The notes: generated from the letters alone by a model not told the origin. Positions 1-9,874 are shown, numbered from the stretch's first letter. The stretch is DNA of 64,000 nt from Neochlamydia sp. AcF84 (GCF_011087585.1 NZ_VJOT01000038.1:1-64000), one strand, 5' to 3'. Program-made: numbers and translations.

Positions 1-144
1 TGCCCAATCATCTGCACCGCATAAAATCGCCAAAATGCTAATCGTAACAATATCAAACAAACTATAGATTTGGTTTCTTTGCTTCCTTGGATCTTCCAGG
101 GCCTTAAATACAGCAAAAACACTATTGGGTTTATGCGTATTCAT
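1..144 (-). CDS. ISAs1-family transposase, N-terminal 48 residues (partial)
   Basis: The minus strand from 144 reads MNTHKPNSVFAVF..LEDPRKQRN, then a hydrophobic stretch ending ILAILCGADDWA at the window edge. The pattern of LEDPR followed by LFDIVTI and LCGADxW is the N-terminal signature of ISAs1-family (DDE_Tnp_1-associated) transposases. The start at 144 is preferred because AGGAGG (150-155) lies 5 bases upstream. An earlier ATG at 148 is out of frame and meets a stop after five codons. The catalytic domain is outside the window, so intactness cannot be judged. Confidence 0.7.
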   Translation of the reverse strand, partial: MNTHKPNSVFAVFKALEDPRKQRNQIYSLFDIVTISILAILCGADDWA

Positions 145-222
145 TCATTCCTCCTTTTTAAGGAAAAGAATGATAATTATACCCCTTGCTTTGTCAACTT
201 AAATCTTCATGCAATTTCCCTG
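1..222 (-). mobile_element. ISAs1-family insertion sequence, 5' part (cut by window edge)
   Basis: The outer end reads CAGGGAAATTGCATGAAG on the minus strand starting at 222. ISAs1-family termini characteristically begin with CAGGG. The transposase start lies about 80 bases inside this end. Only the left end is present, because the element runs off the window at position 1. Confidence 0.65.
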
Positions 223-512
223 TTTAACATTCTCAGGAAAGTTTTGGTCTTTTACGGTGGAAGGATTTTTATTAAAACTATTTCCATATTTGGTAAAAGG
301 AAGATTCCCCCTTACTAGCTTTTTTTTTGTTCACAGGTGCGATCTTCCTCCTATATAAAAGCTATCCCATCTCCTATAAAATATACTTGTTAACAAGCAA
401 AATTTAGTATTCGGAAAGGCTTTATAATTATAAAAAGGCATAACATGTTACTTTGAGATTAAGAGAGCTGGCAAGTTAGAGTGTGCTTTAGGTGCCTAAA
501 ATGCAAGCTTTC

Positions 513-1433
513 CTAGTTTTTCTTCATTTTTTCTTCCGAAATTTTACGCATACGGTCTTTTTCTTGCCGTGTTAAAGATTGTTCTCCATAGCGGGAAATT
601 TTGGCTAACATCTCGTCAATAAATGCATCATCTCCTAAGGTAGCTTTTCCTGTTTTGATATCGACAATTTTACTCTTTTGCGGGGTGGAAAAGAAGTAGC
701 GTTGAATTTTAGCGCGAAATTTGTGGCCCCCAACCATAAAAATTTCGTCTATGTTTTGCATGTATAGATAAGGCGTCGGTTGCTGCCAAACAACTGTGCT
801 ACAAAGATAGCCGGAAGCTATGCCTACCATATGGTAGAATAGATTCACAAAATCCAGTTCCGATAAAGGAATAAGAAGAGAAAAAGCAACCACAACAGCT
901 AGAAGCCACTTAGCCTGAATAGGGATTAAAAAAAAGAGCAGAAGGGTGGTCTCTCGATGAAGCATGGCCCAGGCTACAAAGATGGCTAATAGAGAGGGGG
1001 CTAAGCCTGCAATGATAAACAGCTTATAAGGTAGTAAAAGGTAAACGGTTGCTAAAGCTGCTAGGTTGGCGAGGATGCCGCTAATAAAATAAAGAGCAAG
1101 AAAAGATTTATCTCCATAAGATTCAGCAAGTTGGGATCCAAAAAGCCAGAGCATATACATATTAAAAGTAAGATTGATAAGTAAAAATAAATTGATGCCA
1201 TGCGCATGTTTTTGAATAAAAAGGGAAGTAATAAGTTGCCAATAATAGGAGTTTGTCATACCCCAAGGGGAGAGCCCTAAAAGCTCTTGAGGTCCATATA
1301 TTTTAAAGAGAGTGGTAAAAAGAGGTTCTAATGCCGCACTGCATATAGTCACTATAGCTGTCAGGCAAATCAAGATTTTAAGGCTTTTAGGAACCTTGTC
1401 GTAGTTTGAGAGAAAAGAAGAATGATAAGACAT
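513..1433 (-). CDS. Rhomboid-family intramembrane protein with C-terminal cytosolic tail
   Basis: A 306-residue polytopic membrane protein with about six hydrophobic segments in residues 20-210. It has the rhomboid layout: Asn91 in a segment NMYMLWLFG (normally HxxxN..LWLFG), a candidate nucleophile Ser147 in LAPSLLA, and a candidate catalytic His201 in FYHMVGIASGYL. The usual GxSx motif is changed: the position two before the serine is Ala rather than Gly, so activity is uncertain. The tail (about 265-300, DEMLAKISRYGEQSLT..E) resembles the short C-terminal helix pair seen on many bacterial rhomboids. It stands alone between an IS end and rpmE. Substrate is unknown. It could be an inactive pseudoprotease. 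Confidence 0.72.
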   Translation of the reverse strand: MSYHSSFLSNYDKVPKSLKILICLTAIVTICSAALEPLFTTLFKIYGPQELLGLSPWGMTNSYYWQLITSLFIQKHAHGINLFLLINLTFNMYMLWLFGSQLAESYGDKSFLALYFISGILANLAALATVYLLLPYKLFIIAGLAPSLLAIFVAWAMLHRETTLLLFFLIPIQAKWLLAVVVAFSLLIPLSELDFVNLFYHMVGIASGYLCSTVVWQQPTPYLYMQNIDEIFMVGGHKFRAKIQRYFFSTPQKSKIVDIKTGKATLGDDAFIDEMLAKISRYGEQSLTRQEKDRMRKISEEKMKKN

Positions 1434-1683
1434 AATAAAAAATGGGGTTTTAAAGTTTGCAAATACGAATGTTTAGACATCTTAGAGCTAAGAAGCAAAA
1501 ATTTCAATCAATTGCCCCTAATTAAGCACAAAATCTCTTTTGCATCCCAAAGATTTTCTACTCTGACGATAAAAGTGTTGAGCGAGCAGCAAAGAAAAGG
1601 CTTGTTTTTTTATTGAATACATTTTATCATTTTTTCGTAACTTAAGAAAATTAAATTTGCTAACCTTTTTGGAGTTAATTCTG

Positions 1684-2022
1684 ATGAAGAAAGATATTCA
1701 TCCTAAATATCAAAAAATCTTGTTCGTTGATTCTTCGACAGGACATAAATTCGTATGTGGATCTACTTTACAGCCAAAACAAATGGATAAATTTGAAGGC
1801 GCTGAGTATCCTGTTTATCATTTATCAACCTCCTCGGCTTCCCATCCTTTCTTTACGGGTAGCAAGGCTTTAGTTGACTCTGAAGGCCGTGTAGATAAAT
1901 TTAAAAAACGTTATGCTGCTGCGGCTCAAAACAAGGCGACTCATGAAGAGTCTGAAGGAAAATTAGAAGAGCAGCCTAAAGAAAAAGAAGTAAAAAAAGA
2001 GTCCAAAAAGAAAAGGAAATAA
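1684..2022 (+). CDS. rpmE: 50S ribosomal protein L31, type B-like
   Basis: A 112-residue ribosomal protein of the large subunit. MKKDIHPKY at the start and [21 protein letters not shown] in the middle are L31 signatures. The absence of the CxxC zinc motif puts it in the zinc-independent class. The last 30 residues are a Lys/Glu-rich extension. The start at 1684 is chosen over one nine codons upstream because TTGGAG lies just upstream and because L31 proteins begin MK(K)xIHP. It is followed by prfA and prmC, as in Chlamydia. Confidence 0.93.
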   Translation: MKKDIHPKYQKILFVDSSTGHKFVCGSTLQPKQMDKFEGAEYPVYHLSTSSASHPFFTGSKALVDSEGRVDKFKKRYAAAAQNKATHEESEGKLEEQPKEKEVKKESKKKRK

Positions 2023-2099
2023 TTCTTTAAATTCTAGCCTACAAAGCTTTCTTCCACAATCATGTCAGAGGAGAGCTTTGTAAGCTTATCTCCCTCATC

Positions 2100-3167
2100 A
2101 TGATTGAAAAAAAAGTCCAACAACTCCTCCTCCGTTTAGCTGAAGTTGAAGCCACATTAGGTCACTCTGAGATCTTTAATGATCAGAAAAAATATAAAGA
2201 ACTGACACAAGAGCATTCTTACCTAGCTGAGATCAAAGTTACCTGGGATGCTCTTAAAAAAGCTGAACAAGAACTTTCCGATAATAAAGAACTTCTAAAA
2301 ATAGAGAGCGATCCTGAATTTTCTAATGTTTTGCAGGAAGAAATCCGTCTAATTGAAAGCAAGCTTCCTGAGTTGCAAAAACATTTGGAAACACTGCTTG
2401 TACCTCCTGATCCTAATGATAATCGTCCTACCATCCTAGAGTTGCGAGCCGGCACAGGAGGGGATGAGGCTGCTTTATTTGTGGGAGACTGCGTTCGTAT
2501 GTATAAAATGTATGCTGACAGTAAACAATGGAATTATGAACTATTATCTTGCACCCCTTCTGATATGGGTGGTTATAAGGAATACGTCATGGTTCTATCA
2601 GGTCCAAACGTCTATCGAAATTTGCGCTACGAAGGAGGAACTCATCGTGTTCAGCGGGTGCCTGCTACTGAAGCGCAGGGGAGAGTTCATACTTCTGCTA
2701 TCACTGTAGCTGTGCTTTTAGAACCTGACGAAGACTCAGATGTACAAGTTGATGAAAAAGATTTACGCGTGGATACCTATAGATCTTCGGGAGCAGGAGG
2801 GCAGCATGTGAATACCACGGATAGTGCAGTACGGCTAACTCATTTGCCCACGGGTCTTGTCGTTTACTGTCAGGAAGAACGCAGCCAGCATAAAAATAAA
2901 GAAAAAGCATTGCGTTTACTTAAAGCTAAAATTACTGAGATAGAGCAACAGAAAAAAGCTCAAGAGTTAGCTTCTAACCGCGCCGCTCAAGTGGGTAGCG
3001 GGGATCGCTCAGAACGTATTCGTACCTATAATTTTTCGCAAAATCGCTTAACGGATCATCGAATCAACCTTACCAAATACAATTTGGATAAAATTATGGA
3101 AGGGGATATGGAAGATATAACTTCCGCCTTAGTAGCTCACTATTATAAGGAAATGTTTGGAACTTGA
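2100..3167 (+). CDS. prfA: Peptide chain release factor 1
   Basis: A 355-residue class I release factor that recognises UAA and UAG and triggers peptidyl-tRNA hydrolysis. The GGQ catalytic motif is at residues 233-235 in [11 protein letters not shown], and the stop-codon reading PAT tripeptide is at 188-190 in [15 protein letters not shown], which identifies RF1 rather than RF2. Length is normal for the family. PrmC, the methyltransferase acting on the GGQ glutamine, is encoded just downstream. No strong ribosome-binding site is directly before the ATG. Confidence 0.97.
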   Translation: MIEKKVQQLLLRLAEVEATLGHSEIFNDQKKYKELTQEHSYLAEIKVTWDALKKAEQELSDNKELLKIESDPEFSNVLQEEIRLIESKLPELQKHLETLLVPPDPNDNRPTILELRAGTGGDEAALFVGDCVRMYKMYADSKQWNYELLSCTPSDMGGYKEYVMVLSGPNVYRNLRYEGGTHRVQRVPATEAQGRVHTSAITVAVLLEPDEDSDVQVDEKDLRVDTYRSSGAGGQHVNTTDSAVRLTHLPTGLVVYCQEERSQHKNKEKALRLLKAKITEIEQQKKAQELASNRAAQVGSGDRSERIRTYNFSQNRLTDHRINLTKYNLDKIMEGDMEDITSALVAHYYKEMFGT

Positions 3168-3409
3168 AAAAGCTTAATCCCTACATTCATATTTTTGCTG
3201 GCTCTTTAATTATCACTCTGAAGTAAACAAGCTTTTTCTCATGCATGCTAAACTTAAAATTAAGCAAATAAGGAAGGTTAAGATTAACAGGCAGAAAAGA
3301 TGCTAAAAATCTTTAAGCTTTCATGCCGAGGGTGCAATGCGTCTTTTTATCTCTAATTGACATTTTTTTTAAAGCTCTGCCCTTAAATACTATACATAAA
3401 GAGTGAAGG

Positions 3410-4258
3410 TTGAATACCGTTCAAGACATATTAAATCTATCAACTGGATATTTAGCGCAAAAAGGAATCAAAAATCCTAAGCTTCAAGCTGAATATTTGT
3501 TATGTGATGCTTTACAACTCTCTCGTATACAGCTTTACCAGCAGTTTGATCGTCCTTTAGAAGAGCAGGAATTAAAAATTTGTCGAGAGCGTCTGGCTCG
3601 CAGGGCTAAGGGAGAACCTCTTGGCTACATCCATGGAAAAATGGATTTTTATGGATGCCAAATATCTGTTAACAAAGATGTCCTTATTCCTCGGCAAGAA
3701 ACAGAAATTCTCGTTGATAAAATTGTTAAACAGCTCGAACAGGTTGACGTTTGCGGCCTGCATTTATGGGATGTATGTTGTGGATCTGGATGTATAGGAA
3801 TTTCATTAAAGAGAAGGTTTCCTCTTTTAGAAGTTACTTTGTCTGATATTTCTCATCAAGCACTTGAGCTTGCTAAAAAAAATGCGAAAGAAAATCAGGT
3901 GGAAGTGCATTTTTTACAAGGCGACTTATTAAAACCTTTTGAGGGCAAAAAGGTAGATTATCTAATATGTAATCCCCCATATATTGCCGAATATGAGTTT
4001 GCAGGGTTAGACCCTGAAGTGCGGGATTTTGAACCCCGCCTAGCTTTGATTTCAGGACCTACCGGTTTAGAGATGTATCAGCGTTTAAGCGAGGAAATGA
4101 AGGCTTGTCTTGCTCCTCTAGCAAAAGTGTGGCTTGAAATAGGAAGTAGCCAAGGGCCCTCTCTATGCAAACTATTTAGTCAATCCGGATGGAGAAATTA
4201 TAGGGTTGATAAAGATTGGGCTGGTTTAGATCGATTCTTTTTCCTTGAAAATGAATAA
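3410..4258 (+). CDS. prmC: Peptide chain release factor N5-glutamine methyltransferase
   Basis: A 282-residue SAM-dependent methyltransferase that methylates the glutamine of the release-factor GGQ motif. An N-terminal helical substrate-binding region (1-90) precedes a Rossmann domain with SAM motif DVCCGSGCIGI (about 121-131) and the diagnostic NPPYIAEYE motif (about 189-197). The start is a TTG with GAAGG just upstream. It follows prfA after a 242-base spacer with no feature I can name. The prfA-prmC-ffh order is that of Chlamydia. Confidence 0.95.
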   Translation: MNTVQDILNLSTGYLAQKGIKNPKLQAEYLLCDALQLSRIQLYQQFDRPLEEQELKICRERLARRAKGEPLGYIHGKMDFYGCQISVNKDVLIPRQETEILVDKIVKQLEQVDVCGLHLWDVCCGSGCIGISLKRRFPLLEVTLSDISHQALELAKKNAKENQVEVHFLQGDLLKPFEGKKVDYLICNPPYIAEYEFAGLDPEVRDFEPRLALISGPTGLEMYQRLSEEMKACLAPLAKVWLEIGSSQGPSLCKLFSQSGWRNYRVDKDWAGLDRFFFLENE

Positions 4259-4299
4259 GTTTTCAAGTATTGTCTCCACTGAAATTTTTAAGGATTTTC

Positions 4300-5628
4300 A
4301 TGCTTGGTGCTCTAACTGAAAAAATGCGTGGTTTGGTTTCAAAACTGGCTGGTGCAAAAAAACTTACCGCAGAAAACATTTCTGACGCTGTTAGTGAAGT
4401 GCGTTTAGCTTTGCTTGAAGCTGATGTCAACTATGGAGTGGCTAAAACCCTTATTAAAAGGGTTAAAGAGAAAGCTTTAGGTGATGAGGTTATCAAAGCG
4501 GTTACTCCAGGTCAGCAGTTTATCAAAATTGTTCATGAAGAACTTGTTTCTTTGATGGGCGGGGGAGAAGCTGAGCTAAAGCTAGAAGGAAAACCTCCTG
4601 TTATTATGCTATGTGGGCTTCAGGGAGCAGGTAAAACGACACATTCGGCTAAATTAGCACGCTATTTAAAGAAAAAAGGACTATGTAAAAAACCTTTACT
4701 AGCAGCTTGTGATTTACAAAGACCTGCAGCTATTGAGCAATTATTGACGTTGGGGCAGCAAATTGAAATCCCTGTCTTTAGCCTTCCTGCGGAAAAAGAT
4801 CCTATAAAAGTGGCTCGACATGCATTAGAAAAAGCTAAAAAAGAAGACTTTGATGTTTTGATTGTAGATACAGCAGGACGACTCCATATCGATGAAGAAC
4901 TTATGCTGCAGTTAGAAGAAATCAAAAAAGTTTTGCAGCCTTCAGAAATTATATTTGTTGCCAATGCCACGACGGGACAAGATGCTGTTAACAGTGCCGC
5001 AGAATTTAACAAACGTATGGCTATAACGGGTTCAATTTTGACCATGTTGGATGGAAATGCTCGCGGAGGGGCAGCCATATCGATACGAGAAGTGACAGGC
5101 GCTCCTTTAAAATTTGAAGGGATAGGCGAAAAAGTTGATGATCTTCAAGTTTTTAATCCATCGTCTATGGCTCATCGTATTCTAGGTATGGGCGATACCA
5201 TTAATTTGGTCAAGAAAGCTCAAGAGCATATTAGTGAAGAAGAAGCCAAAAACTTAGAACAAAAAATACGTTCAGCTACCTTTACTTATGAAGATTATCT
5301 TAAGCAAATTCAAGCGGTAAAAAAAATGGGTTCTCTTAAGAGCCTTTTAGGCATGTTGCCCGGCATGAGTGCGCTTAAATCTTTAGAAATTGATGAAAAA
5401 GAGTTTTTTAAAATAGAGGCTATTATATTATCTATGACTCCCCAGGAAAGAGCTGAAAGTGAAGAGCTTTCCGTCTCCAGGCGTAAAAGAATAGCGAAAG
5501 GGAGTGGGACAGGGATGGAAGATATCAATAAGCTAGTTAAATCATTTAAACAAGCAAAGCAGTTCTTTAAGAATATGCCTAATATGAAAAATTTAGAAAA
5601 AATGATGGGAGGATCCCTATGGCGTTAA
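4300..5628 (+). CDS. ffh: Signal recognition particle protein Ffh
   Basis: A 442-residue SRP GTPase that binds signal sequences and 4.5S RNA and targets ribosomes to the membrane through FtsY. The N domain is followed by the G domain with P-loop GLQGAGKTT (106-114), DTAGR (190-194) and ARGGAA. The Met-rich M domain fills the C-terminus (GMLPGM, NMPNMKNLEKMMGG). The G4 element reads TMLDG (248-252) where most Ffh proteins have TKLDG. The start at 4300 has AAGG seven bases upstream; an upstream TTG (4270) would add ten residues. The 3' end overlaps rpsP by 10 bases. Confidence 0.96.
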   Translation: MLGALTEKMRGLVSKLAGAKKLTAENISDAVSEVRLALLEADVNYGVAKTLIKRVKEKALGDEVIKAVTPGQQFIKIVHEELVSLMGGGEAELKLEGKPPVIMLCGLQGAGKTTHSAKLARYLKKKGLCKKPLLAACDLQRPAAIEQLLTLGQQIEIPVFSLPAEKDPIKVARHALEKAKKEDFDVLIVDTAGRLHIDEELMLQLEEIKKVLQPSEIIFVANATTGQDAVNSAAEFNKRMAITGSILTMLDGNARGGAAISIREVTGAPLKFEGIGEKVDDLQVFNPSSMAHRILGMGDTINLVKKAQEHISEEEAKNLEQKIRSATFTYEDYLKQIQAVKKMGSLKSLLGMLPGMSALKSLEIDEKEFFKIEAIILSMTPQERAESEELSVSRRKRIAKGSGTGMEDINKLVKSFKQAKQFFKNMPNMKNLEKMMGGSLWR

Positions 5629-5951
5629 AAATTAGATTGCGACAGCAAGGCCGTCACAATCGTCCATTCTACCGTTTGGTGGTGGCTGATTGCCGCTCAC
5701 CACGTGATGGAAAATATGTTGAAGCAATCGGTTGGTACAATCCGTTTGCTACACAGGTAGAGCAAGAATTTTCTTTAGATGCAGAACGTGCACAACATTG
5801 GCTCAGCCAAGGTGCTGTCTTGACCGATTCTGCAGAAGCTTTAATCAAAAAAAGCGCCCCTAGCCTTGTACGTGGTTTGGTGGATAAGAAACTAGCATTA
5901 CGAGCAAAATATGCTGCTAAACGTAAGGCTCGTAAAAAAGTGAGCGCTTAG
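5619..5951 (+). CDS. rpsP: 30S ribosomal protein S16
   Basis: A 110-residue small-subunit protein. MALKIRLRQQGRHNRPFYRLVVAD at the N-terminus is the S16 signature, followed by EAIGWYNP. The Ala/Lys/Arg-rich tail is slightly longer than in E. coli. Its ATG lies inside the end of ffh, with GGAGG upstream, so translation is probably coupled. It belongs to the ffh-rpsP-trmD-rplS-rnhB block. Confidence 0.97.
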   Translation: MALKIRLRQQGRHNRPFYRLVVADCRSPRDGKYVEAIGWYNPFATQVEQEFSLDAERAQHWLSQGAVLTDSAEALIKKSAPSLVRGLVDKKLALRAKYAAKRKARKKVSA

Positions 5952-5963
5952 AAACTTACGCCA

Positions 5964-6653
5964 ATGCTGATTGATATCTTATCGCTATTTCCCAACTATT
6001 TTAAAGGGCCGTTTGATGAAAGTATTATCATGCAGGCCAGGAAAAAGGGCCTTTTAGATATCAATCTCATTGATATACGTACTTTTGCAGACAATCGCTA
6101 TCACAAAGTTGATGACAGACCTTATGGGGGTGGGCCTGGAATGGTCATGATGCCCCAACCTGTCCTCAGCGCCATACGGAGCGTTAAAAAGCCTGGCGCT
6201 AAAGTGATCTATATGTCGCCCCAAGGGCCTCTCCTCAAGGCTGGTAAATGTCGAGAATTAGCTCAACAAAATCATCTTATTCTGTTATGTGGGCATTATG
6301 AAGGAATTGATGAGCGTATTCTAGATGAGGTAGATGAAGAGATTAGCATTGGAGACTATGTATTAACGAATGGGTGTTTAAGTGCCATAGTTCTTGTTGA
6401 TGCACTCGTTAGGTTTGTACCCGGTGTGCTGGGGCATGAAAGTGCGGCCGCCGAAGATTCGTTTGAGAATGGATTATTAGAGTGTCCCCATTACACTCGG
6501 CCAGAGAGCTATGAAGGTAAAGCAGTCCCCGAAATTCTATTAAGTGGGGACCATAAAAAGATCGCCGAATGGCGTCGTAAAAAATCGTTAGAAAAAACTC
6601 AACGTGTACGGCCCGATTTATGGCAAAAGTTAAATATAAATCTTGAGGAGTAG
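5964..6653 (+). CDS. trmD: tRNA (guanine37-N1)-methyltransferase
   Basis: A 229-residue SPOUT-class enzyme that makes m1G37 in tRNAs and so prevents +1 frameshifting. The trefoil-knot SAM site is visible as [30 protein letters not shown] (about 110-140). The N-terminal [13 protein letters not shown] and the [13 protein letters not shown] motif are also typical. It starts 12 bases after rpsP and ends five bases before rplS. Confidence 0.97.
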   Translation: MLIDILSLFPNYFKGPFDESIIMQARKKGLLDINLIDIRTFADNRYHKVDDRPYGGGPGMVMMPQPVLSAIRSVKKPGAKVIYMSPQGPLLKAGKCRELAQQNHLILLCGHYEGIDERILDEVDEEISIGDYVLTNGCLSAIVLVDALVRFVPGVLGHESAAAEDSFENGLLECPHYTRPESYEGKAVPEILLSGDHKKIAEWRRKKSLEKTQRVRPDLWQKLNINLEE

Positions 6654-6658
6654 AAAAA

Positions 6659-7075
6659 ATGAGAAAACATGCTTTGGTCGAAATGATCCAAAACGAACAA
6701 CTTAAAAAAGATATTCCCAATTTTAGAATTGGCGATACTATCCGTGTGCATACTCGTATTATTGAAGGTCAGAAAGAGCGTATTCAGGTGTTTACAGGCA
6801 CAGTGATTGCCCGTAAAGGTGCAGGGCTTTCCGAAACATTCTCTTTACATCGGGTGGCTTATGGAGAAGGTATGGAGCGTCTATTTCCTTTACATAGCCC
6901 ACGCATAGCAAAAATCGAAGTCGTAAAAGAAGGTCAAGTGCGCCGTGCTAAATTGTACTACCTTAGAGGAACTTCGGGAAAAGCTTCTAAAGTTAAAGGT
7001 CGCGTAGGTTTTAATCGCAAAAGCACTGCAGTTGAAAAAGAGCCAGTAGCTGCAAATGTTGCTAGCGAAAGCTAA
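6659..7075 (+). CDS. rplS: 50S ribosomal protein L19
   Basis: A 138-residue large-subunit protein at the 30S/50S interface. The core [35 protein letters not shown] and the [14 protein letters not shown] stretch are L19 signatures. About 20 residues at the C-terminus ([12 protein letters not shown]) extend beyond the usual length of about 115. TTGAGGAG lies upstream, in the 3' end of trmD. Confidence 0.96.
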   Translation: MRKHALVEMIQNEQLKKDIPNFRIGDTIRVHTRIIEGQKERIQVFTGTVIARKGAGLSETFSLHRVAYGEGMERLFPLHSPRIAKIEVVKEGQVRRAKLYYLRGTSGKASKVKGRVGFNRKSTAVEKEPVAANVASES

Positions 7076-7084
7076 AATGGCTAA

Positions 7085-7768
7085 ATGTCAGAGTTAAAGA
7101 AGATTGGCAAGCGTGAAACTAAGCGCTTGCTTAGCCTTACTGTATTTGAAGAAGAAGCCAGGCAACAAGGCTATCAGGTTATTGCAGGTATCGATGAAGC
7201 CGGGCGAGGCCCTTTAGCAGGACCTGTAGTTGCAGCAGCTTGCATCATTCCTGTAGGCCTTTTAATTCCTGAAGTTAACGACAGCAAGCAATTATCCAGC
7301 GATAAACGTACGGAATTGTATAATATACTTACCCGCCATGACGCTATTCATTATGGGATAGGGGTCATTGATTCTCCTACTATTGATAAAATCAATATTT
7401 ATCAGGCCACTATAGCGGCAATGCTTAGGGCAGTTGCGCAGTTAAGCTTAGAGCCTCATTTTTTGCTTGTAGATGGTTTAAAGCTTCCGCATCCTAGTAT
7501 TCCTACTCAAAAGATCATTAAAGGGGATACTAAATCGCAATCTATTGCAGCTGCTTCTATTATTGCGAAAGTAACTCGCGATCGTCTGATGATCGAATAT
7601 CATCAAAAATGGCCTCTTTATGGTTTTGATCAACATAAAGGGTATGGGACGGCCAAGCATTTAGAAGCACTTAATTTGCATGGAGTATGCCCGATCCATC
7701 GCCAAAGTTTTGGGCCAGTTAGAGATCAACTTGGCATAAAAAATGCTCAATTCTCCTTAACTTTCTAA
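7085..7768 (+). CDS. rnhB: Ribonuclease HII
   Basis: A 227-residue enzyme that cuts the RNA strand of RNA/DNA hybrids and misincorporated ribonucleotides. The acidic active-site block [19 protein letters not shown] (about 34-52) is diagnostic, with a further conserved Asp in LLVDGLKLP and the [21 protein letters not shown] helix. It starts nine bases after rplS, so it probably shares that transcript. The same position is occupied by rnhB in Chlamydia. Confidence 0.95.
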   Translation: MSELKKIGKRETKRLLSLTVFEEEARQQGYQVIAGIDEAGRGPLAGPVVAAACIIPVGLLIPEVNDSKQLSSDKRTELYNILTRHDAIHYGIGVIDSPTIDKINIYQATIAAMLRAVAQLSLEPHFLLVDGLKLPHPSIPTQKIIKGDTKSQSIAAASIIAKVTRDRLMIEYHQKWPLYGFDQHKGYGTAKHLEALNLHGVCPIHRQSFGPVRDQLGIKNAQFSLTF

Positions 7769-7887
7769 TTAATTTTTCCCTAGGTAACTGAGTTTCATTA
7801 CAATCTTAATATAATATTTATAAATTAGTTGTGTTTGAAAGTTAATATATGTATATGATAATTTAAGGTTAAAATTAAGGTATAGGT

Positions 7888-8640
7888 ATGAAAATAAACA
7901 CGCAAGACTTGTTTAATGACATTAATGCTCTTCGTTTATATGAAGTGGCAGAGAGTGTATCACGTGAAAATGGAAAAAAAAGCTATACGATCAAAAGAGT
8001 GAAGCTAAATCAGCACGATAGTATAGAAAGAATAGAGGCTTTAATCACTAAGCTTAATGAGGGTAAGATTTGGCTTAAAGTCGGCAAACGTCGCGAAGGT
8101 ACAGTAAAATATGCGGGTAAAGGATTGAAACCTAGCGAAATTGCAAGCATTATCCTAAAGAAGCAAGACAAAACCGATAAGACACAGATAGAAATCTCCA
8201 TTGATATCACCAAAGAAAATTTAGAAGATCAAGTAGAAGAGATGTCGCACCAAGATATTTCCTTATTAGAAAGGATAGCTAAAAGCCTTCAAGCAACCTT
8301 TAAGCTTGACATTCAGAAAAAAGTGAATAGCCAAGCTCGTATCATTAATCATCCTGTAGCTAGCTCTCCTGTTAAATCAAAGCATGCATTAGCCGCTAAA
8401 GCAACTATGCCTGAAGAGAAAAAAGTTACCTATCGCTCTCGCTCTCAAGAATCTAAGAAAGAGAAAAAAATAGAAGAAGAAAAAGCTATTGAAAAACAAC
8501 GCGTTCAAAAGCGTAAAGCGCTAACATTGGCTAAAGAGTTAGATGAAAAATCTGATAAGCGCCGCCTTAGAGCTATTAAATCCACGGAAAAGCAAAAAGA
8601 GATTCTGAAAGCTATGCCTTCCCCAAGAAAGGCTTCATAA
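7888..8640 (+). CDS. Hypothetical basic protein, lysine/glutamate-rich C-terminus
   Basis: A 250-residue protein I do not recognise. Residues 1-80 look folded (mixed alpha/beta, with WLKVGKRREGTVKYAGKGLKPSE); residues 110-140 are amphipathic helix. From about 160 on it is very rich in Lys, Glu and Arg with no hydrophobic core, likely a long charged coil. No signal peptide or membrane segment is visible. It interrupts the order rnhB-gmk known from Chlamydia, so it is lineage-specific there. Binding to nucleic acid is possible from its charge but not shown. Confidence 0.7.
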   Translation: MKINTQDLFNDINALRLYEVAESVSRENGKKSYTIKRVKLNQHDSIERIEALITKLNEGKIWLKVGKRREGTVKYAGKGLKPSEIASIILKKQDKTDKTQIEISIDITKENLEDQVEEMSHQDISLLERIAKSLQATFKLDIQKKVNSQARIINHPVASSPVKSKHALAAKATMPEEKKVTYRSRSQESKKEKKIEEEKAIEKQRVQKRKALTLAKELDEKSDKRRLRAIKSTEKQKEILKAMPSPRKAS

Positions 8641-8689
8641 AGCTTAGTCCTAGAAATCAGGAATCTCCTTAATATATTCTTTAAATTTT

Positions 8690-8710
8690 TAAGCGGCGAG
8701 CAGCCGCTTA
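8690..8710. terminator. Hairpin downstream of the 7888-8640 gene
   Basis: TAAGCGGC and GCCGCTTA form an 8-bp stem around a five-base loop. No clean T run follows; only a T-rich stretch comes about 20 bases later. It may end transcription of the upstream gene or simply stabilise the mRNA end. The rest of 8641-8986 shows nothing I can name. Confidence 0.4.
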
Positions 8711-8986
8711 TACTCTCATATTTTCTACTCTACTTTTTGATAGTGCCTGCCTGCTTCCTTTAAGCGGGAAGGCAGCAATAAGCATGCTAATCACTGATAA
8801 CCAAAGGTTATTTCAATCCTTATCTTATAAAATGCTTGGAAAGCTATAAAGTAGCAAGTAAGCTGCTCTTAAAGCAAGGCAGAGTGAAGGCAATCAGCTA
8901 GATTTCTGCTAGCCATAAATTAAGCTATATTTTTATGCAAATTTTTGATAAAATGCGCCCTTATTAATAAATTTAAGCTTTTTTAA

Positions 8987-9874
8987 ATGTTAAGAAGTAT
9001 GACGGCTTATGGCCGGGGTGCTATAGAGACAGCACTAGGAAGATTCACCGCGGAAATTCAATCGGTTAATCGTAAACATCTGGAAATAAATGTATTACTC
9101 CCAAAAGAGTTAATGCGTTTTGATGCTGAAATAAAAAAATGGATTTCTGCCCAAATAGGAAGAGGGCAGATAACTGTTAAGTTTTCGGTAGTATTTAATC
9201 AGACGACTCCTTTAAATGTAGTAGCCAATCTCCCTCTAGCCCTAAAGATTCAAAAGGCTGCCGAGGATTTAGCTTTTACTTTAAAGCTTCCTGTAACGCA
9301 TGAGCTAACATTGAAAATGCTGGCTGAGCAACCTAGCATCCTGCTATTTGACGAGCAGATGGAGGATGAAGAGCTTTATCGAGAAGCTCTAAGTACAGCT
9401 TTTGAAAAAGCTATGCAAAGCTTTGTGGAAATGAAGCTACACGGAGGCCGCCCTATATTTATTGACATTTCTCAATGCTTAAAGACTTTACATCAAGATA
9501 TTGAGCAAATTGCCTACTATGCGCCTCAGGCGACTAAGCGTTATCGAGAGAAACTAGCCGAGCGTTTAAAAGAATTTTCCATAGGACCAAGAGAAGATGA
9601 AGAGCGGCTTTTACGGGAGATAGGAATTTATGCAGAAAAAATTGACATCAGTGAAGAAATTACTCTTTTTCAAGCTCATCTTAAGCAATTTAATGATGTC
9701 TTATCTTCGCAAAAAGAAGCTGTAGCTAAGAAGCTGGAGTTCATTCTTCAAGAGCTGAATAGGGAGATCAATACGATTGGGGCAAAATCTTCTGAGTTAG
9801 AAGTCTCACGGCGGGTCGTAGAAATCAAAAGCCTATTGGAAAGAATCCGTGAGATTATTCAAAATGTCGAGTAG
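8987..9874 (+). CDS. YicC-family endoribonuclease-like protein
   Basis: A 295-residue member of the YicC family. The start MLRSMTAYGRG..and the conserved ends (EIQSVNRKHLEIN near the N-terminus, KLEFILQELNREINTIGAKS near 245-265) are diagnostic. E. coli YicC has been described as an endoribonuclease. The gene overlaps gmk by 11 bases, the same yicC-gmk pairing seen in many bacteria. Chlamydia places gmk right after rnhB, so this pair is expanded here. Confidence 0.88.
   Translation: MLRSMTAYGRGAIETALGRFTAEIQSVNRKHLEINVLLPKELMRFDAEIKKWISAQIGRGQITVKFSVVFNQTTPLNVVANLPLALKIQKAAEDLAFTLKLPVTHELTLKMLAEQPSILLFDEQMEDEELYREALSTAFEKAMQSFVEMKLHGGRPIFIDISQCLKTLHQDIEQIAYYAPQATKRYREKLAERLKEFSIGPREDEERLLREIGIYAEKIDISEEITLFQAHLKQFNDVLSSQKEAVAKKLEFILQELNREINTIGAKSSELEVSRRVVEIKSLLERIREIIQNVE

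Noticed and set aside
70-318. Open frame of 82 codons on the plus strand
   Set aside because: It runs antisense to the ISAs1 transposase and across the element end; no ribosome-binding site or recognisable domain.
2219-2910. Open frames antisense to and out of frame with prfA
   Set aside because: Shadows of a well-conserved gene; no independent signal.
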